From the NCBI RefSeq assembly GCF_031846325.1, contig NZ_JAVRHZ010000002.1, forward strand, positions 1 to 64,000: a DNA stretch of 64,000 nucleotides. The letters run 5' to 3'. Positions within the stretch are counted from its first letter, which is position 1; each line of letters opens with the position of its first letter. Positions 63,623 through 64,000 of this stretch are shown one piece after another. The notes under the pieces are model-generated. The model was not told where the DNA came from, searched no databases, and saw only the letters and a list, made by a program, of their open reading frames with translations. Position numbers and translations under genes: made by a program. Source of the DNA: Patiriisocius_A hiemis. Its GTDB lineage: Bacteria; Bacteroidota; Bacteroidia; Flavobacteriales; Flavobacteriaceae.

Positions 63623-64000
63623 TGAGACTTTTTTTATTAGGGTTTATACTATTTTTCTTTTTGAAATGTGGTTCAAAAACAACAAATACTTCAAAAGATA
63701 TTATTAATAGCGCGGATACTGAAGTTACAGAAACCAACTCTAACACGAATGATGTAATTATTTCTGAAGAAACTACATTACCTCCCGGCGCTGTAATTGG
63801 AAACTATATTAATAAAGAAACCTCTTTTTACGCTTTTGTAAAAAAAATAAACAAAAATAAAGGAATCACATCCATACATTTTGAAAACAACTACACACCA
63901 CCTATTCTTATTAAAGAAACGTATGGAGCAACTATAGAAACACTTCGGTTTCCAGAATTTGAGAGCGACTTATTGTTAGTAACAGCAAAGCTAAAAGATC
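63622..64000 (+). CDS. Lipoprotein of unknown function, cut off by window end
   Basis: The frame starts at ATG 63622 and is open to the end of the window (126 complete codons). It begins with a lipoprotein signal (MRLFLLGFILFFFLKCG, lipobox with Cys16), followed by a Thr/Ser/Asn/Glu-rich linker (about residues 18-55) and the start of a folded region ('LPPGAVIGNYINKETSFYAF'). I do not recognise the family. It is coupled to the universal stress protein gene by a one-base overlap. Confidence 0.72.
   Translation, partial: MRLFLLGFILFFFLKCGSKTTNTSKDIINSADTEVTETNSNTNDVIISEETTLPPGAVIGNYINKETSFYAFVKKINKNKGITSIHFENNYTPPILIKETYGATIETLRFPEFESDLLLVTAKLKD

Noticed and set aside
1..64000. CRISPR arrays, tRNA/rRNA genes, insertion sequences, prophage or defence islands
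   Set aside because: Intergenic gaps are all short, and none contains direct repeat arrays, cloverleaf-like sequence, transposase fragments or attachment-like repeats that I could recognise by eye.

Overview
This window looks like the core chromosome of a marine-type member of the Flavobacteriaceae (Bacteroidota). The evidence is the low GC content, the -7 elements of the form TAnnTTTG in front of many genes with few purine-rich ribosome binding sites, the type IX secretion/gliding protein SprA, an Alternative Complex III respiratory cluster, NADP-malic enzyme fused to a phosphotransacetylase-like domain, and Bacteroidota-style operons such as ruvA-sprA-gcvH-vanZ. I cannot name a genus from the sequence alone. 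I saw no tRNA or rRNA gene, CRISPR array, insertion sequence or prophage, and no gene-free stretch exceeds 300 bases.

Layout. 1-6.5 kb: a truncated secreted surface protein (minus strand), then a plus-strand run of an NfuA-like Fe-S carrier, dodecin, a DUF255 thioredoxin-fold lipoprotein, an MscS channel and an unrecognised exported protein. 6.5-14.4 kb: a minus-strand operon for a MacAB/TolC-like exporter (ATPase, two permeases, adaptor, TolC, second adaptor) ending in tsaB. 14.5-19.8 kb: cytochrome oxidase assembly and accessory genes (ctaB, two subunit III genes, subunit IV, a SCO-like protein without its cysteines, SCO, DUF420, a tiny CxxC protein). 19.9-24.8 kb: a metallo-beta-lactamase-fold hydrolase, a RemB-like outer-membrane protein and two TonB proteins. 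24.8-36 kb: vanZ-like, gcvH, sprA, ruvA and malic enzyme. 36-43.5 kb: a probable sucrose or related fructoside utilisation locus (PfkB kinase, alpha/alpha-barrel glycosidase, SLC45-type MFS transporter, TonB-dependent receptor, divergent LacI regulator with two strong operators). 43.5-45.5 kb: queG and ruvB. 45.5-57.4 kb: the actABCDEF-cox2-cox1 respiratory operon. 57.5-64 kb: a SPOR protein, the rimP-nusA-infB operon, a universal stress protein and a truncated lipoprotein.

How the parts fit. The Alternative Complex III genes are directly followed by cytochrome oxidase subunits II and I, while subunits III/IV, heme O synthase and copper-delivery proteins lie about 27 kb away; together they describe one quinol-to-oxygen chain. 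TonB proteins and the TonB-dependent receptor link energised outer-membrane transport to sugar uptake. SprA and the surface protein connect to type IX secretion and probably gliding. Regulation visible in the DNA includes twin LacI palindromes 21 bp apart, several strong terminators, a terminator-like hairpin in the rimP-nusA-infB leader, and a perfect hairpin inside the end of tsaB that is well placed to terminate the converging operon.

Most of the window is well-known biology. I found no clearly new defence or mobile system. The most unusual items are the TonB-domain/beta-barrel fusion beside two related TonB genes, the SusD-less sugar locus, and the overlapping regulatory hairpins.
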